A stretch of DNA of 64,000 nucleotides from Synaphobranchus kaupii (taxonomy: Eukaryota > Chordata > Actinopteri > Anguilliformes > Synaphobranchidae): contig CM056391.1 of NCBI GenBank assembly GCA_029718625.1, positions 20,311,218 through 20,375,217 on the forward strand. Direction: 5' to 3'. Below are positions 25,333 to 38,664 of the stretch, in pieces; the first letter of the stretch is position 1; every line of letters begins with the position of its first letter. A model generated the notes under the pieces. That model was given only the letters and a program-made list of their open reading frames with translations. It did not search any database and was not told the DNA's origin. The translations under genes were made by a program, and so were the position numbers.

Positions 25333-26924
25333 GTTGACTATGCAGAGACAGCTTCCGCACTTGTCTTCCTGTTGGGTTCACTGGTGACACCACAGATATA
25401 CACTTCAGGCTTACTACAGACAAAGGAACAATATAAATGGAGTATGTTCTTCTATGTCTTAAATATATCAGCTGTCCTTATGCCAACACACATTATAGTT
25501 GGGACAACAGCTGAACAATGGCCTCTGGACAACCTGGAACATAGAAATATGCAGATTCAGTGACAGGACTGGTTGCTCTACTTTTTCTCATTTTTGACTT
25601 GAAAACAATAGTTTTATTTGCTTAGCACATTCATTTACCTAGAACAGCTTTCAAATTTGTATGTCCTGCAAAGTACATTAAAATACATGGAGTTTCAGTG
25701 TGATACAGTGCATTGCTCAAGGATAAAACAGAAGTATCCCATTTCACTTAAAAAAACTACTCTTTACTTTGAAGTTTCAAGCTCAAACCACTGCTCCAGT
25801 CCAGGCTTCTTAACCACTGACTACTTAACATGGACACATGTAAATTCACGCCTTACACAAATCCGCTGTGAGGTTTTGAGAGCTGTAGCAGTGTTGTCTG
25901 AGTGAAAACATTTTTTTTTCCTTTAATGACACCCTTTGCAAAACATGTTTCTGTGCAGCTATCTCTGCCAATGAATCTGTGTCTGACAGATGTGGCAGTA
26001 GGCTATTCTGAAATTTTCTCTAAACTCACATTAAGCAAAAGAAAAATCTGAATTACTACCTATGTATCACCAATACAACTCTCTCCCAAAAGTTGTCATT
26101 GTACATTATCACAGAAGAAATTGTGTTTTACTGTCAATAATGAAGGAGACTTCCCCATAATCAGAATGCACAAAAGGCAGGAAGTGTGAGCTAGTTGCAA
26201 GTTGCAAACACACTGTATTAAAATGACAGACACCATGTTTTCACGTCAGACAAGGTAGCATAAGTACAATGAAAATAAGGTACTTCCAGAAAAGACCTGA
26301 CTCTATGACAGAGTAAAACACCATGAGATACCTACTCTTTGGAAATGTCAATAGTGTGATGGTGTAGCAACAGTATGCACTTTCTCCAGTAAGTTGACCA
26401 TTGAGCACATGGTATGAACCTCAACAGACTAAACTTTATCAATGTTCCATGCCTGATGTCACCTACTAAATACTGACACATTTTAATTTTAAATGATTGA
26501 TTATATTCAATTTAAAATAAAGTATAAACAAGCTGCATTTACTTTCCCCAAAAACAGATGTATAGAAACCTGACACCGTTTGTTTCAGTCACATTTACTG
26601 TCAACCATGCATTTAACCACTGACTGGTAACAGATGTGCAGAACGAGACGGGTAAACAACCCATAGTGAACAATCACACCAATGATGTGATGAGGAGTGA
26701 AATTATAATCATTGTAAACAAACAACGGTATATTTAAAATAAAACCAGAAATTCTTCATGTTAACCCAGACAAAAAAGGTATGTTGAAAGGTATTTTAAA
26801 TTGCCTCGAGATATTTACCAGCTCCTATAAGATATTATGATGAGCAATTCTGAACTCTTTACTACCAAAATGTCCTTTACTTTACACTTCATGTAACAAT
26901 ATACCGTTGTGTAATTAATGTCTG

Positions 26925-27066
26925 GGGACGTTACTAGAACGTCCCGGGAACGTTCTCTGTGACGTCCACATAACGTTTAGAAAACCCTACAAAAAGGCGT
27001 CAAGGCGACGTCCTGATGACATTTTGAGACGTTCAGGGGACGTCCCGGGGACCTAATTTTGTTAGC
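26925..27066. repeat. ACGT-rich interspersed repeat
   Basis: Eight ACGT tetramers occur in about 120 bp, many in near-palindromic words such as AACGTCCCGGGAACGTT and GGGGACGTCCCGGGGAC. It ends near TTAGCTGGGCAG. CpG density is far above the surroundings, and SINE copy 2 follows 60 bp later. I recognise it as a dispersed fish repeat type but cannot name the family. Confidence 0.6.
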
Positions 27067-27122
27067 TGGGCAGATATCCAGTAATAATTAAACATATTTT
27101 ACCCTTTTTGGATTTACATTAG

Positions 27123-27343
27123 GGCGGCAGTGTAGTATAATGGTTAAGGAACTGGCCTTGTAACCGAAAGGTTGCAGGTTCGATTCCCAGGTAGGACACT
27201 GCCGTTGTACCCTTGAGCAAGGCACTTAACCTGAATCGCTTCAGTATATATCCAGCTGTATAAATGGATAATATGTAAAAAAAAAAAAAATGCTAAAAAG
27301 TTGTGTAAGTCGCTCTAGATAAGAGCGTCTGCTAAATGCCTAT
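27123..27343 (+). mobile_element. tRNA-derived SINE, copy 2
   Basis: Same structure as the copy at 4307: A box TGTAGTATAATGGTTAAGG, B box GGTTCGATTCC, linker with CTTAACCTGAATCGCTTCAG, an A-rich run (27279-27291) and the tail AGTCGCTCTAGATAAGAGCG. Differences from copy 1 are few and mostly in the A run, so the family was active fairly recently. Confidence 0.9.
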
Positions 27344-27537
27344 AAAAAATTTTGAAAAAAACATGTAGGCCTATGTAAGTTATTCCCATCTGATGTGTTA
27401 TCGATTTACCTTGTGTTTTTCGTTGACTTTATTTTTCCAAGTTTTTTATCAAGATAGACTATTAATCGAACTTCATTGTGAGTTAGACGTTATTATATAG
27501 GCTATTTCTGTGGTTAGCCTCTGGTTAGCTAACTTAC

Positions 27538-27620
27538 CTGCCAAGTGCCAACTTCCCCCAAAGTGCTGCACGGTGAAACCGTCCGCTCCTCCCATCGTCG
27601 CAATGACAGTTGGGATTTGA
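27538..27620 (-). promoter_or_regulatory. Candidate non-coding first exon of the cdc42se2-like gene
   Basis: On the minus strand a GC-richer patch ends CTTGGCAG followed by the near-perfect donor GTAAGTTAGC at 27537-27528, with the GTTAGC words seen beside the other promoters here. The coding exon 1 of the cdc42se2-like gene lies 2.2 kb downstream in the same orientation and needs a 5' UTR source. The upstream limit is a guess. Confidence 0.35.
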
Positions 27621-27813
27621 TGTATTATTGTACTATTTTTGAGGAAGTTTTGACTGATAACTACTTCTTTTCATTAACACGGCTTGCAATGATGCAATTC
27701 TTGCATTATCCTGAAAAAACTATAAAAATAAAGGTGCCATAAAATGCACGTTTGATTTAAGCTATTCTTTAATGTAGTATACGAGGATGCTTGGGCATCC
27801 ATCCGGACTCTTG

Positions 27814-29790
27814 GGGCCCTATCTTACACCCGGCGCAAAGCGGCGCTAACGCAAACGCAAGTGTCTTTGCTATCTTACACCCGGCGCTAGGTCCATAATA
27901 ACGCCTAATGCTTACACCGTTTAACTAGCATTGCGCCATTAACTAGTCTTGCGCCATCATTAGTGAACTGGGCGTGTTGGTCTTAAGATGAGGAGTGGCC
28001 AGGATTCTTTTTGGCGTATTGCTATCTTGAGCCAGCAGAAAGCGCTTGCGCTAGAACCACCACAAACCTGGTCTAAAGTCATGTCGCAGTTGTTTACTAT
28101 TTTAACGGCGCATATAAGTGCGTCTACATAGGCGTGTGCACAACGCGCATACCCTCCTGTCTGTTACACACAGGGGCGTGCACAGGCATGACTAAAATAT
28201 CTAGATCACAATGTGAAACATTATTATTGTGTAGGCTATATCAAAAATGCATAATAATAAAAGGTTCCATAGGTCCACATACCTTTTCCTCAGCGAAGGG
28301 AAACAATGCCACATTACATTGCTCTCAGCCCACTCCATCAACATCCAGGCGATGTGCGATGGTACGGGACAATGGCAATCCATTAAAAAGGAGCTGATAA
28401 CACCTATAGCTATCAAGCCTAATGCGCGAATTGTCTTTGCACCTAATGCGTGAATTGTCATTCAATGGAAAACTCGCGCACGGCAATAGACGGACATTTA
28501 AGTTCTGAAAATGCGCTTCAGATGTCATTACAATACAGCTCTGTTTATCTATGAATACAGCCTGTAAGTAAATAGAATGGTTTGTGACTGAAAAAAGTTC
28601 AAAACCTTGTCCAGTGAATATTGCATTTATTGTTTTTCAAATAGCCTAGGCTACAGCGAATTCGCTGTGCATAAGGTTTTTTTCGATAGCCTATGGTTAA
28701 AAAACGGAGATGTCACCATGTTAACTAAATTGTAACCTTAGCTATTCTTCGTCCTTCATATTTTTTTAAAATTACAGTGACCAGGTTTCCATACTCTCAC
28801 CGTTTAAAACCCAGCTGATTTCACCCGTTATTCCTTAACTGAGCAAAACGATTTTAAAGAGAACTAAGCGTCTAATTAGAAACTAAAACAAATTTGCAGC
28901 ACGTTACACAATTAATTCACAATTAATTTTAATGCCATTCTCTGCACGTGAGCTGCATGTTCTCTGTTTCCAAGTCGCACGTTTCACGGTCTTCCTGGGA
29001 AAGTGGATTGTTTTAAAGGATTACGCTACGAGTAAAACAGGTTGGTCACATTTCCATAAACAGGACATTATTAAACAAGGGGAAATATGCGTGAACTTAT
29101 GGGTTGCGAACCTGACAGCTTTATTGTAGGCTATTTAGTGTCATCATTAAGGCAAAATAACGGTATGTATGTTATTAATCAATATTAGCCTACTATGCAG
29201 GTAGCCTAATGAACTTTGGATGAAGCTTGAACTTCGAGAACTCCATGAGAACAGCCTCTTGGAATTGATGTTTGACACTTTCATTGCATAATCAAACGAA
29301 ATTCGCTGAACAAGCAGGCTAATTTGGCGTTTTCTAAGCCATTGATAGCTTATTCTCAGCTGTTGCAGGTCCTTTTAGCGAAATTTAACCGCACATATTT
29401 TGTAAAATAACAGCCCTGTCTGGAATTACCGGGAACTCATAGGCTAATGGTTAGTCCGAATAATATTGATCATACTCCATTTAGCCTATTCCTTGATCAC
29501 ACTAAACACGCACGAGCATGTCTGTTTCGCCATCATAAGCAATCCGCCAAGGTGGAAAAGCAGGCTTTTAAAGGGAATGGGATATGACATTTTGATTGGT
29601 TTATTGAATGTCACGCCCAAGACACACCTATAATTAATGAAGCGACTAGGTTCAGCCCAGTTGCGCCATGCGCCATGCTTAGCGCCAAAAAAACACGCCG
29701 TTAAAATAGCAAAAGTGGACTTGGACACGCCCTAAATGGACTTAGCGCCATGCGCTTAGACTAAGCGCCAAGATCGCCAAGATAGGGCCC
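27814..29790. mobile_element. PIF/Harbinger-like non-autonomous DNA transposon (1977 bp)
   Basis: The ends are inverted: GGGCCCTATCTTACACCCGG at the left and the reverse complement of GGGCCCTATCTTGGCGATCT at the right. The insertion is flanked by the 3-bp repeat TTG (27811-27813 and 29791-29793), as expected of PIF/Harbinger elements. Subterminal regions are dense in GGCGC and GCGCC words (GCGGCGCTAACGC on the left, GGCGCTTAGTCTAAGCGC on the right). No transposase or Myb-like frame is intact, so it depends on a partner. Confidence 0.8.
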
Positions 29791-31670
29791 TTGATGTTTT
29801 AAAAAAAAATATTATTATTATTTGTTTTAAATAGCCTTTATCTATTATCATTAGATATATACTACTACTATATTATATTGTAATTATACTGTATTATATT
29901 TTTTTTAGATACCTTTTCTTTTCCCCCAAGCCATGTATTATCAATAGATCTGGGCTAGGCCTACTAGGCACCAAAATGATGAACGATGAATGATTACTCT
30001 CTGATGATGATTTCTAGCCTACATTTAACCACATAGTAATTTAGACTGTTGAATTGTTCGTGCCTCAATATTGCCCACTAGGTGACAGTATTTATGCAAC
30101 AACATTGACACATGTTAAAAATGTAATAACATGTATGCTATTGCTCACTTTCTGTTAAAGAAGACAAAGTTTATTTTAATCAAACAGTCAATCGATAAAA
30201 TCGATTACATTATGAAATTGGAATGAAACCTAATCTAGCAAGATAGTTCACTTCATATAATCTATGTACACAGTTGAATATGAATTCTGGCACCTGACTC
30301 AAAGGTGCAAGTTCTGCGTTTCCTAGTATGGGAATCAAAACTTCACTGGTCTCATAGATCTTAGCAACATCTTATCAATCAAAGGTCGTAAGACATTTCA
30401 TATATTAACGGTGGGCATATTTGACTATTCAGGGCAGTAAAGGAGACCTGTAAAACATATTGATTGAATTATATAATTGCGCCTTGAAAATGTTTTGAAG
30501 ACCTTGCATGGCAAAATTGATGTAATGAAGTCCAGTCACACTCTTGTCTTCAGACCCTAGAATACCTTGCAATTTAATGTTATATCTATCACACTGACCA
30601 GAATAAACATCACCTCATAGCACCAGCTGATTCAGATTCACATGTCTTGTGTGTATGCAGGTGGTGGCCACAAGGTGTCTGCTAGACAAGTCAATATCAG
30701 TATAGCATCTGCCAGACTAAAGAATATAACTGAGAAGTTGGTTAATCATATGAGTGACTGACAAATAGGTGCATTAAGGCGTTAAGAACTATTTTTATTT
30801 AAATTAATTTTGATAATTAATATAATTCCACAGAGTAACACTGTACAAATGTTGGTGTAATCTTTCTGTTCACAAGTTGGAGTGATTTTTCTGGTGTAGC
30901 TAGCCTACTAAAGTTTCTGTCCAAAATAATTATATATTTTTTCATTAATGCATTAATGAACGATCGATTAAAATGCCTGTGCATTTGGTATTCAAACAGA
31001 TGCCTTTTTATTTTATTTAGGCTAGATGTAGGCTACAATGTGGAACACATATTGTAGTGTGAGCAGTAGGCTAAACACGTAAAATTTCTATGTTGAAATG
31101 TTGCAATATAGTAGACAACTCATGTTAATTTAAAAGCGAAGATCATTCGTAATTAGATTTGCCCAACAACCCTAAAGTTAGCCTACATGGAGGGAACCAA
31201 GTGTTGCCGTAGGCTAAATGGTGATCAGATGCGGTGCGGTTTATAGGCTAGGCTACATGAAAACTCCCTGACTGTCATATGAGTTAAAATGCAATAACAT
31301 AGTGTTTTTCTGTTTGTCTGTCCTGGAATGCAAGTGATTAAATTAAATCTGATGTTTACAGCCGAAACCTGCGTCAGTGACAACGTAAATGCCTCGGGAA
31401 ATGCAGGCAATTTGTAACTATCTGAAATTCTTGCACTTGCCTCATTCGGCAGGAAATAAGAAGATTCTAAGCTAAATCCAGAAGTTTACAAGCACTTGCA
31501 ACATAATAGTCTCCCATGGTACCTCAGACTCCATAACTGTGGGATTTGGTCATATAAACATAGCTATAACTACAATTCTGGTTTGACCTCACACAATTGT
31601 GTCAAGCTTTTCGGGAGTGTTCAAATCTAAATAAAAAAGAAACAATGGACTCAAATTCGGCAAGAAAATA
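29791..31670. other. Spacer without recognised genes
   Basis: AT-rich intergenic DNA between the Harbinger-like element and the Tc1-type MITE. Only short unsupported ORFs are present. Confidence 0.6.
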
Positions 31671-31672
31671 TA

Positions 31673-32455
31673 CAGTGCATCCGGAAAGTATTCACAGCGC
31701 TTCACTTTTTCCACATTTTGTTCTGTTACAGCCTTATTCCAAAATTGATTAAATTCATTTTTTCCCTCAAAATTCTACACACAACACCCCATAATGACAA
31801 TGTGAAAAAAGTAGATGTGGATGGATCACTTTAAGGGTTGTTTCTCCTGACTTTTTCCCCCATAGAGTTCTATAGGAAAATGAGTCCGGAGAAATAACCC
31901 TTGCAGTTTTCCATCCACATCTACAGTACTCCATATCTGGCAACAGAGTGATGATTTGGGGCTCGTTTGATAGCTCAGACCCTTGATAACTTACAGCCAT
32001 TTAGCCAGCCATGTGTTCCATACTGTACCAGTGTAATTTACAGCTGAATCTAGTCTCACCCCCCAATTTCCATAGAGATCCATTCAAATGCAGAGAGGTT
32101 ATAGTATCGCTTGTAACAGTACCTGAAAATAAGATATCGACAGTTTTTTGATGTTGATGGTCACAGACTTCAGGAAGTAACAGCATGTAAAGGATATGCG
32201 ACCAAATATGAAATATGATACTTTAAAAATACGTTAAAGCAAAGGGTATGAATACTTATGTAAATGAGAAATTTTATTTTTTTATTTTTAATAAATTTGC
32301 AAAAATCTCAAAAAAACTTTTTTCACATTGTCATTATGGGGTGTTGTGTGTAGAATTTTGAGGGAAAAAATGAATTTAATCAATTTTGGAATAAGGCTGT
32401 AACAGAACAAAATGTGGAAAAAGTGAAGCGCTGTGAATACTTTCCGGATGCACTG
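31673..32455. mobile_element. Tc1/mariner MITE with 140-bp terminal inverted repeats
   Basis: The left terminus (31673-31812), starting CAGTGCATCCGGAAAGTATT, is an almost perfect inverted copy of the right terminus (32316-32455). TA flanks both ends (31671-31672, 32456-32457). There is no transposase. The core holds a second hairpin (31811-31924) and a segment (31925-32240) shared with the MITE at 43609-44716. Confidence 0.95.
31811..31924. repeat. Nested inverted repeat inside the MITE
   Basis: GTAGATGTGGATGGA at the left pairs with TCCATCCACATCTAC at the right, and the inner parts AAGGGTTGTTTCTCC and GGAGAAATAACCCTT pair as well, giving a hairpin of about 114 bp. Confidence 0.9.
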
Positions 32456-32887
32456 TATGTGTTCTCATATCTTTGGGCTAGCCCATCTCCTTTTAGGTAG
32501 CCTGGCCTATTAATGATAACTTCAGCCATTTGCGATGCTTTATTTGTAGGCTACTTTTTAAATAAACTGCGACAGTTACCAGTATTTGTCAAGCAATAAG
32601 ACGTTTTGTTCAGCTGTACATATTTTCTTCATTGCCGTTTATTTTCGAGGCAATACTGTAACATTACAGCAAACAGTGTACACATTTTAAAGAACGCACA
32701 ATCCCATTAGCCTATACACTATGCTCGCAGCCAGAAAATACCCTAGCACTGCCGCCTACAGATTCCCTTTTGGATTTTCGGAACTGTAATTTAAAAACAA
32801 TGCACAGAATATTTTTTAGGCGTGGTCTTCATCACTGGGTGGAGTACCTGTAGGAGGAAAAGAAGGTCGTCACTTTTTCAATGCTCT

Positions 32888-33195
32888 GATTGGCTCGAAG
32901 TATTTTGTCTTCGCTGGCCTTCAGAATTTATATACCCAATGATGTTGCTAGAAGGAGAATGTGGAAAAGTGTGACTGAGCGTTCGGGTCTCTCCTGGTGG
33001 AAGACGACAGCAGCCTATCGGCCAACTTTCACTACAGTCTGCGACATGGAGAAATCAAGTAGTTGACGTTTCTTGCAACCTGCTCTTTTTAAGCTTTCTT
33101 CGGTCTGATCATTGTGCCATCAAAGTGCCGCGCTGTCCGGGTTTATGTAGCCTACGTTTTCAAGAGCTAGCTTACTGCGTGATTCCTTTGTAAAG
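32888..33195 (+). promoter_or_regulatory. nmrk2: nmrk2 core promoter and 5' UTR
   Basis: An inverted CCAAT box (ATTGG, 32889-32893) is followed 34 bp later by a TATA-like TTTATATA (32927-32934). Transcription would start near 32960, giving a 5' UTR of about 235 bases before the ATG at 33196. A TATA box fits a tissue-restricted gene; mammalian NMRK2 is muscle-enriched. Whether the same holds here is inference. Confidence 0.55.
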
Positions 33196-35053
33196 ATGAA
33201 GTACGTTATCGGCATTGGAGGGTGAGTCGGTGAATGAAGCCTAGCCTACGTTACGTTAGTATTTCCAAAGCTTTGGAATCCTCTCATCCATAGATGGACC
33301 TCTGCAGACACGTGGAGTGGCGGCTATTGAGAAATGGTTAACGTACTTGTTTTGGTTTTGCGGGCAGGACCCCATCTACAGTGAATAACAATAACTGAAA
33401 TAAATTTTCATGCCACTCATCAATTGTCTTATTGTATGTGAAGCTATTATATCGGTAGTTTTCAGGCGCGTTGCATTGCATGCAGTTCCAACGTTAGACT
33501 GTATCCAGTCCTCTGTCTTTATGATCATAACAATTTTTTTTTTACTTTCCAAAATATTATATCTAGAGTAACAAACGGCGGAAAAACCACCCTCACGGAC
33601 AAACTAATCAAGAACTTGGCAAACTGTTGTGTCGTTCATCAGGATGACTTCTTCAAGGTGAGTTGGCTTGTGAAATCGGTAAATTCAGAAGTTTTGCTAG
33701 AAAGTAGGCTTACTACTGGAAACAAGGTACATATAACCATTACTTTATCAATCTACAGACAAACATCAACTCTGTAGATGAGTTTGACCAAAACAAAATA
33801 TATGGTCAATGCTTTAATGCTAATGTTTCAATTCCATACATTTGCTGAGTGCCAGATGCTGTCCATTGTGATTTGAAGTAAAACTTAAATTCCCTACGGT
33901 ATACCTTGGCGACAGTCCCAGAGTATATCTCATCTGTATGTTTCAGCCCCAAGATCAGATTGAAGTTGGTGAAGATGGCTTTAAGCAGTATGATGGTAAG
34001 CTGGGATCTTTTACCAGGGTTGTATCTGTGTGTGTGTTTGTGACATGGGCACCTTATGTAATGCAATCAGCATGTTTCTTAACTAAGCAGACCTGATGGA
34101 ACAGTGCACATTTAAAGTTCTTATTCACCTTCATTTATGTTCCCCCGGTTTCTGGATTTTAGTGATTACTGCTCTGGACATGGATGCCATGATGAGCACC
34201 ATCTATGCTTGGCTTGAGAACCCAGTGAAGTTTGAGCGGTCGCATGGCATCAACAACACTTTGGTTACAGAGATGGCCCTGGACTCCGAGCAAGATGATG
34301 AAGGTGTCCATATTCTTATTGTGGAGGGCTTTCTGCTTTACACCTACAGGTAATTTCCAGTGGCAACTTTTTTAAAGAAGAGTAATTTCCTGAATGATGG
34401 GAATTTTTGCTGTCAGTAATTTGAGCATGTAAAGGACTGAAGGTATGCCATACCTATTGCAGTAAATGTTTGAATATCTGCATTTTATCTGGCCCTCAGA
34501 CCTTTGATCGACATATTGAACCAACGTTACTTTATTTCCATCCCATACGAAGAATGCAAAAAGAGGAGAAGGTAAGCACAATTTAAAAAGTTCTGTGCAT
34601 GCAATGAAGTTACTGTATGGGGTAATTTGATATAAAGGATGTTCACTTCAAGACTTAAGAATGTAATGCACTGGTGAATTTACATGTCATGTTGAAAGCT
34701 GGAAAGGATGAAGTTTATAGACTATCATCTATCTGGGCATGAAATGTAGGGGAACTTTGTTGCCTCTTGCAGCTCAAGGAACTACATGGTGCCAGATCCA
34801 CCCGGCCTCTTTGATGGCCACGTCTGGCCCATGTATGTGAAACACAAGAAATTCATGGAGGAGAGTGGGGTTGACGTTGGTAAGCAGTGTCAATAGAAGT
34901 ATACACATGTGCTTGGTCATGCTGCACTTAAAACACTGAAATAAACCCTTTGTCTCTCTAACAGTGCAGCTAGATGGAAGAAGGCCAAAGGAGCAACTGT
35001 ATAACACTGTCTACGGAGAGGTGCAGAACATCATCCATAAGAGGCTACATTAA
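33196..35053 (+). CDS. nmrk2: Nicotinamide riboside kinase 2, 7 exons, 206 aa
   Basis: Phosphorylates nicotinamide riboside to NMN in the NAD+ salvage route, in the cytosol. Exons: 33196-33221, 33567-33657, 33947-33995, 34163-34349, 34500-34571, 34773-34879, 34965-35053; 621 bases, in frame throughout. The P-loop is [10 protein letters not shown] (Lys15). The family's QDDFFK with catalytic Asp36 follows. Then come [12 protein letters not shown], the lid-type segment [14 protein letters not shown], and [15 protein letters not shown], the strongest family signature. HQDDFFKPQDQI and VGEDGFKQ match NMRK2 better than NMRK1. It ends at NIIHKRLH and lacks the extra C-terminal tail of human NMRK2 (230 aa). 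The start is fixed by the first ATG placing the P-loop at residue 8. Confidence 0.96.
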
Positions 35054-36252
35054 ACAAAGGTGATTGGCTTGAATTTTGCCTGTCTGTGCAAGTCCAGGCA
35101 TTTTGTAATCAAGAACAAAATTCAATTTTGTGTTCTAATTAGGAGCTGCACATTTTGTCAATACCATACAGAATTCATTTCTATTATGTAGTATTCAGTA
35201 CATCACTGGGAAATACTGAAAAGTAAATATATTGTGAAAAGGTTCTAATACAATTTTACGAATCATTCTGGCAACACCATATCGACATTTTCTGCCAGTA
35301 CATTACTTGTTTGTAAGTTGAAGGATATGGCTAACTTAAAAAGTACGAAAAAGTAAAAATACAGTATATGGGTAACATAATGTAACATAATGTAGTTCAG
35401 AAACCACTCTGAGCATATCAGCAGTGTTTCAGGTTTTAAATCTTTCTAAATATGGAAAAGGAAATCCAAACTACAAATTATCATATGTGTCAGTGTTTTC
35501 TCAATCAAGTCAATCTTAGTTATGAACAGTGTTACACAAGTGAGGTTGAAAGTCTTAGTTCTAGTTAACTGTATTTCCCTATTACTACAATGTGCAATTC
35601 ATTAAAATTTCACAAAACGAGTGTCTGCAGATGGTTTTTATCCAGAAGTCTTTATTGAGCAGAAATTGTATTTTAGATTATATCTTGTGGTTTAATTATT
35701 TTAACTCTGCATCTATTGCCTACATGTAGGCTTCAGATTTCAAAACTTATCTGGGAGTAATATGTAAAATGTCTGATGTATTGTACATTAGGTATTCTTA
35801 ACAGCTCGTGTTAAAAAAATTGTACCTCCTGTAATCTCGATTTCCTTAAATTCATTTTTGAATGCTCTGTTTAAAATGGCTCTGCATTTCAATTGGGCCA
35901 CTCGCCTCAAAGCCTTGTGATAGTATTTGAATGCATCAACCCTAACTGACTATTTCACTAATGCAAAGCATTATTCTTTTGTTTCAGGTCAGGTGATCTG
36001 AGAAGATGGTGGAGCATGCATTTTATACCCATGAGCAAATTTTATATTGTTATGTCCTGATTTGGCAGCTCAATTTATGTCAGACATAGTCAGCTAAGAG
36101 TTTTAAAGTTAACTTATTTATCCAATTACATTATAATGCTGGCTTAATTTTATATCCACCTTATTTATTGCTTTGTTGCCAACTGTCTAGATTGAGCTAG
36201 ATTGAGTTAAATGTTTGGAAGATGGTTTCAGCTAGGTGCACTTGTCAATAAA
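35054..36252 (+). other. nmrk2: nmrk2 3' UTR with AATAAA
   Basis: No coding frame follows the TAA at 35051-35053. A canonical AATAAA lies at 36247-36252 and is the first strong one on this strand, which gives a 3' UTR of about 1.2 kb. Confidence 0.55.
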
Positions 36253-36269
36253 ATTAACCTCCTGCAAAA

Positions 36270-38660
36270 TTTTTGTTTCACTTATTGTTAAAAGAAAATA
36301 TTGCATTGCACAATGAAGCTTGATTATTGAATTATTTAAAGAAAAATTCTAAAAATATCAATGAAATATAATTTTAATTGTTAATATGAGTGAATGCCAC
36401 ATGTGGGTGTAAATGGATACTCATCCTATCCCTGACTAGTAAATGTCTAGAAACACTAGAGTGTAAAGTCATTTTAGGGTACCCACTTTAGGGTACATGC
36501 TGAAATTGCTACAAAACTGTCATATGATATCAGCTTATTTACAAATGGATACCTCCACCCAGGAACTGAGACCGTATGTACGACAGAACTGTGTCTTGTA
36601 TTTTAGCCTTTGTCACATTCTTTTTTTATAATATGCTAACACTAGAAAACATTTAATCATACAGGCCAAGGAAGTCTTCAGCTTATCGGTCTACCAGGCA
36701 ACAGTTGGCATGATGTGATAGTGTGCGTAATCTAAATACTCATCCTTCTAAGCAGGGACAGTTATAACTAGTAACTCTTCATTACAGATGGAAGTAGAAT
36801 TTCACATTTAACTGGAATTATTGAATTGTGTAGGTAGGTATATTTATTTGATATTGATTGTATTTCCTCAAATTCATTTAGAAATGTCAGAAGTCAAACC
36901 TTGTCTGGCACAAGACAAACGCGTAATACATCATACATAATACATACGTAATACATACGTCATTACCTTGATATTCAGTGGATATTCCATGAACTTTCCT
37001 CCATGTTCTTACTGTAAATAAATAGTCAAATATGCAGAAAAAAAGAGTATGTACGAACTCAATAGTCCAAATACACATATTTGGTTTTATTTATATACCT
37101 TTCATAACCATGTCTGAAAGAATTATATATGATACAACTTTTATATGACACGGTCTCATAAAGGCTTCAGCGTTGAACAGCTCTTACATCAATGTTAGTG
37201 AAAGCCATTACATTTTTCTTGCATAATATGTGTGCTTAGAAATGTGAGGTTGACATACAGAATTTATGTACAGAACACAAAATTATTTGAAAATATGAGG
37301 AAAGGACTGGGTGAAGTGTAGTTTGAGCATAGTATATTTTATTGAAAATATTCAAATTATTTTTCAATTTTGCCTTCAAATGACAAGATTTTTCAGAAGA
37401 CATTCTTATCACTGAAATCGAATCACAAATAATGCAATTCCCATACTGAACAATCCTCTTACTGGCACAGAACTCTCGCTAGAATAAATATTGATGCACA
37501 TTGAGTATCAATTAAATTAAAAAGACAAATAATTTCTCTTTATATCAGAAATACCAAAATCATTGTGTAATTCCTGAATTGATTTTAAGAATAGGCAGGA
37601 AGATTACCAACACTATGGGAAAAACATGTTCCTTGTCCTATTGACACACCTGGTTTCAGCCATATGTCTTCATTTTAAAATAGAAGTCAGTGTTTGAAGA
37701 GGAAGTTAGTCCACCCAATGGACCAAAACTTGAAATATACTGTAAAATCTGAAGGGCTGGTCGTATATCACTGGAGATTGCTAATCTGTGCCTATTTTAA
37801 AACATGACATCACATCACTATAATCAGACAGTCAATTGTCTAGTATTCAGAATTTTTATTTGAATGTTTATATCATGTCCCTTTTTACCATTCAATAAGC
37901 AAATACATGGGACACTGTCAGTACTTGATATCACAGGAAAAATCATACTGGCAGGAAACTATAGCTCCCTCTGCAAAGGGGGAAATTATTGACACTGGTA
38001 CTTGGTTCATTCAGCACTGACTGAATGAAAGAAAGGGGTGGTTCAAGCTGCAATGTCTCTAGCCATAATTATACTCTTGCAGCCCTCACAGCAGTTGTTT
38101 TAGTGGACTGTTTAGTCCTCATTACAAAGATTACACAGATTATATAACACAGCTTTTTTTTTTTAAATCAGGAAACATAATACATCAGTTTACAAATATA
38201 TATACTAAATCACAAAATTCTGGTATTTTATCACCATTTAAATGCCAGTTAACTGCTTTTGTTGTAAACTACATTTGGTCGTATACGGGGGTTTAAGAAT
38301 AAACTCCAAAGTGGGATATTGAATAGTCAATTAGAGTAGGGTCAGAATACTGCTCAGTACCGAACTAAGAGTGATGCATGTTTTGTTCAAACCCTCTTAG
38401 CCTTCACATGGATACGCACTCCCACATACAGTACTTCCCCAATAGCAGCTAGAATATCATTGACACTGCTTTTAACTTCATAACATACTGTACAACCTGG
38501 CCAGGCATTTTACTACCCTTGTGTCTTGCAGACTGCCTCTTACTGTGTCACTAAAAACACCTCTGCTGATTCTCTCTGACATAGAGGTAAGGCGTTTATT
38601 TTGCCTGTGCCATTGCACCAGTCATGGTGTCAGGCTTTGATTCACAGGGCTATTCGACGG
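36270..38660. other. Spacer without recognised genes
   Basis: AT-rich sequence with no family-like ORF. There is a small local repeat of AATACATACGTAATACATA near 36930-36965. Nothing else was recognised. Confidence 0.6.
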
Positions 38661-38664
38661 ACTT

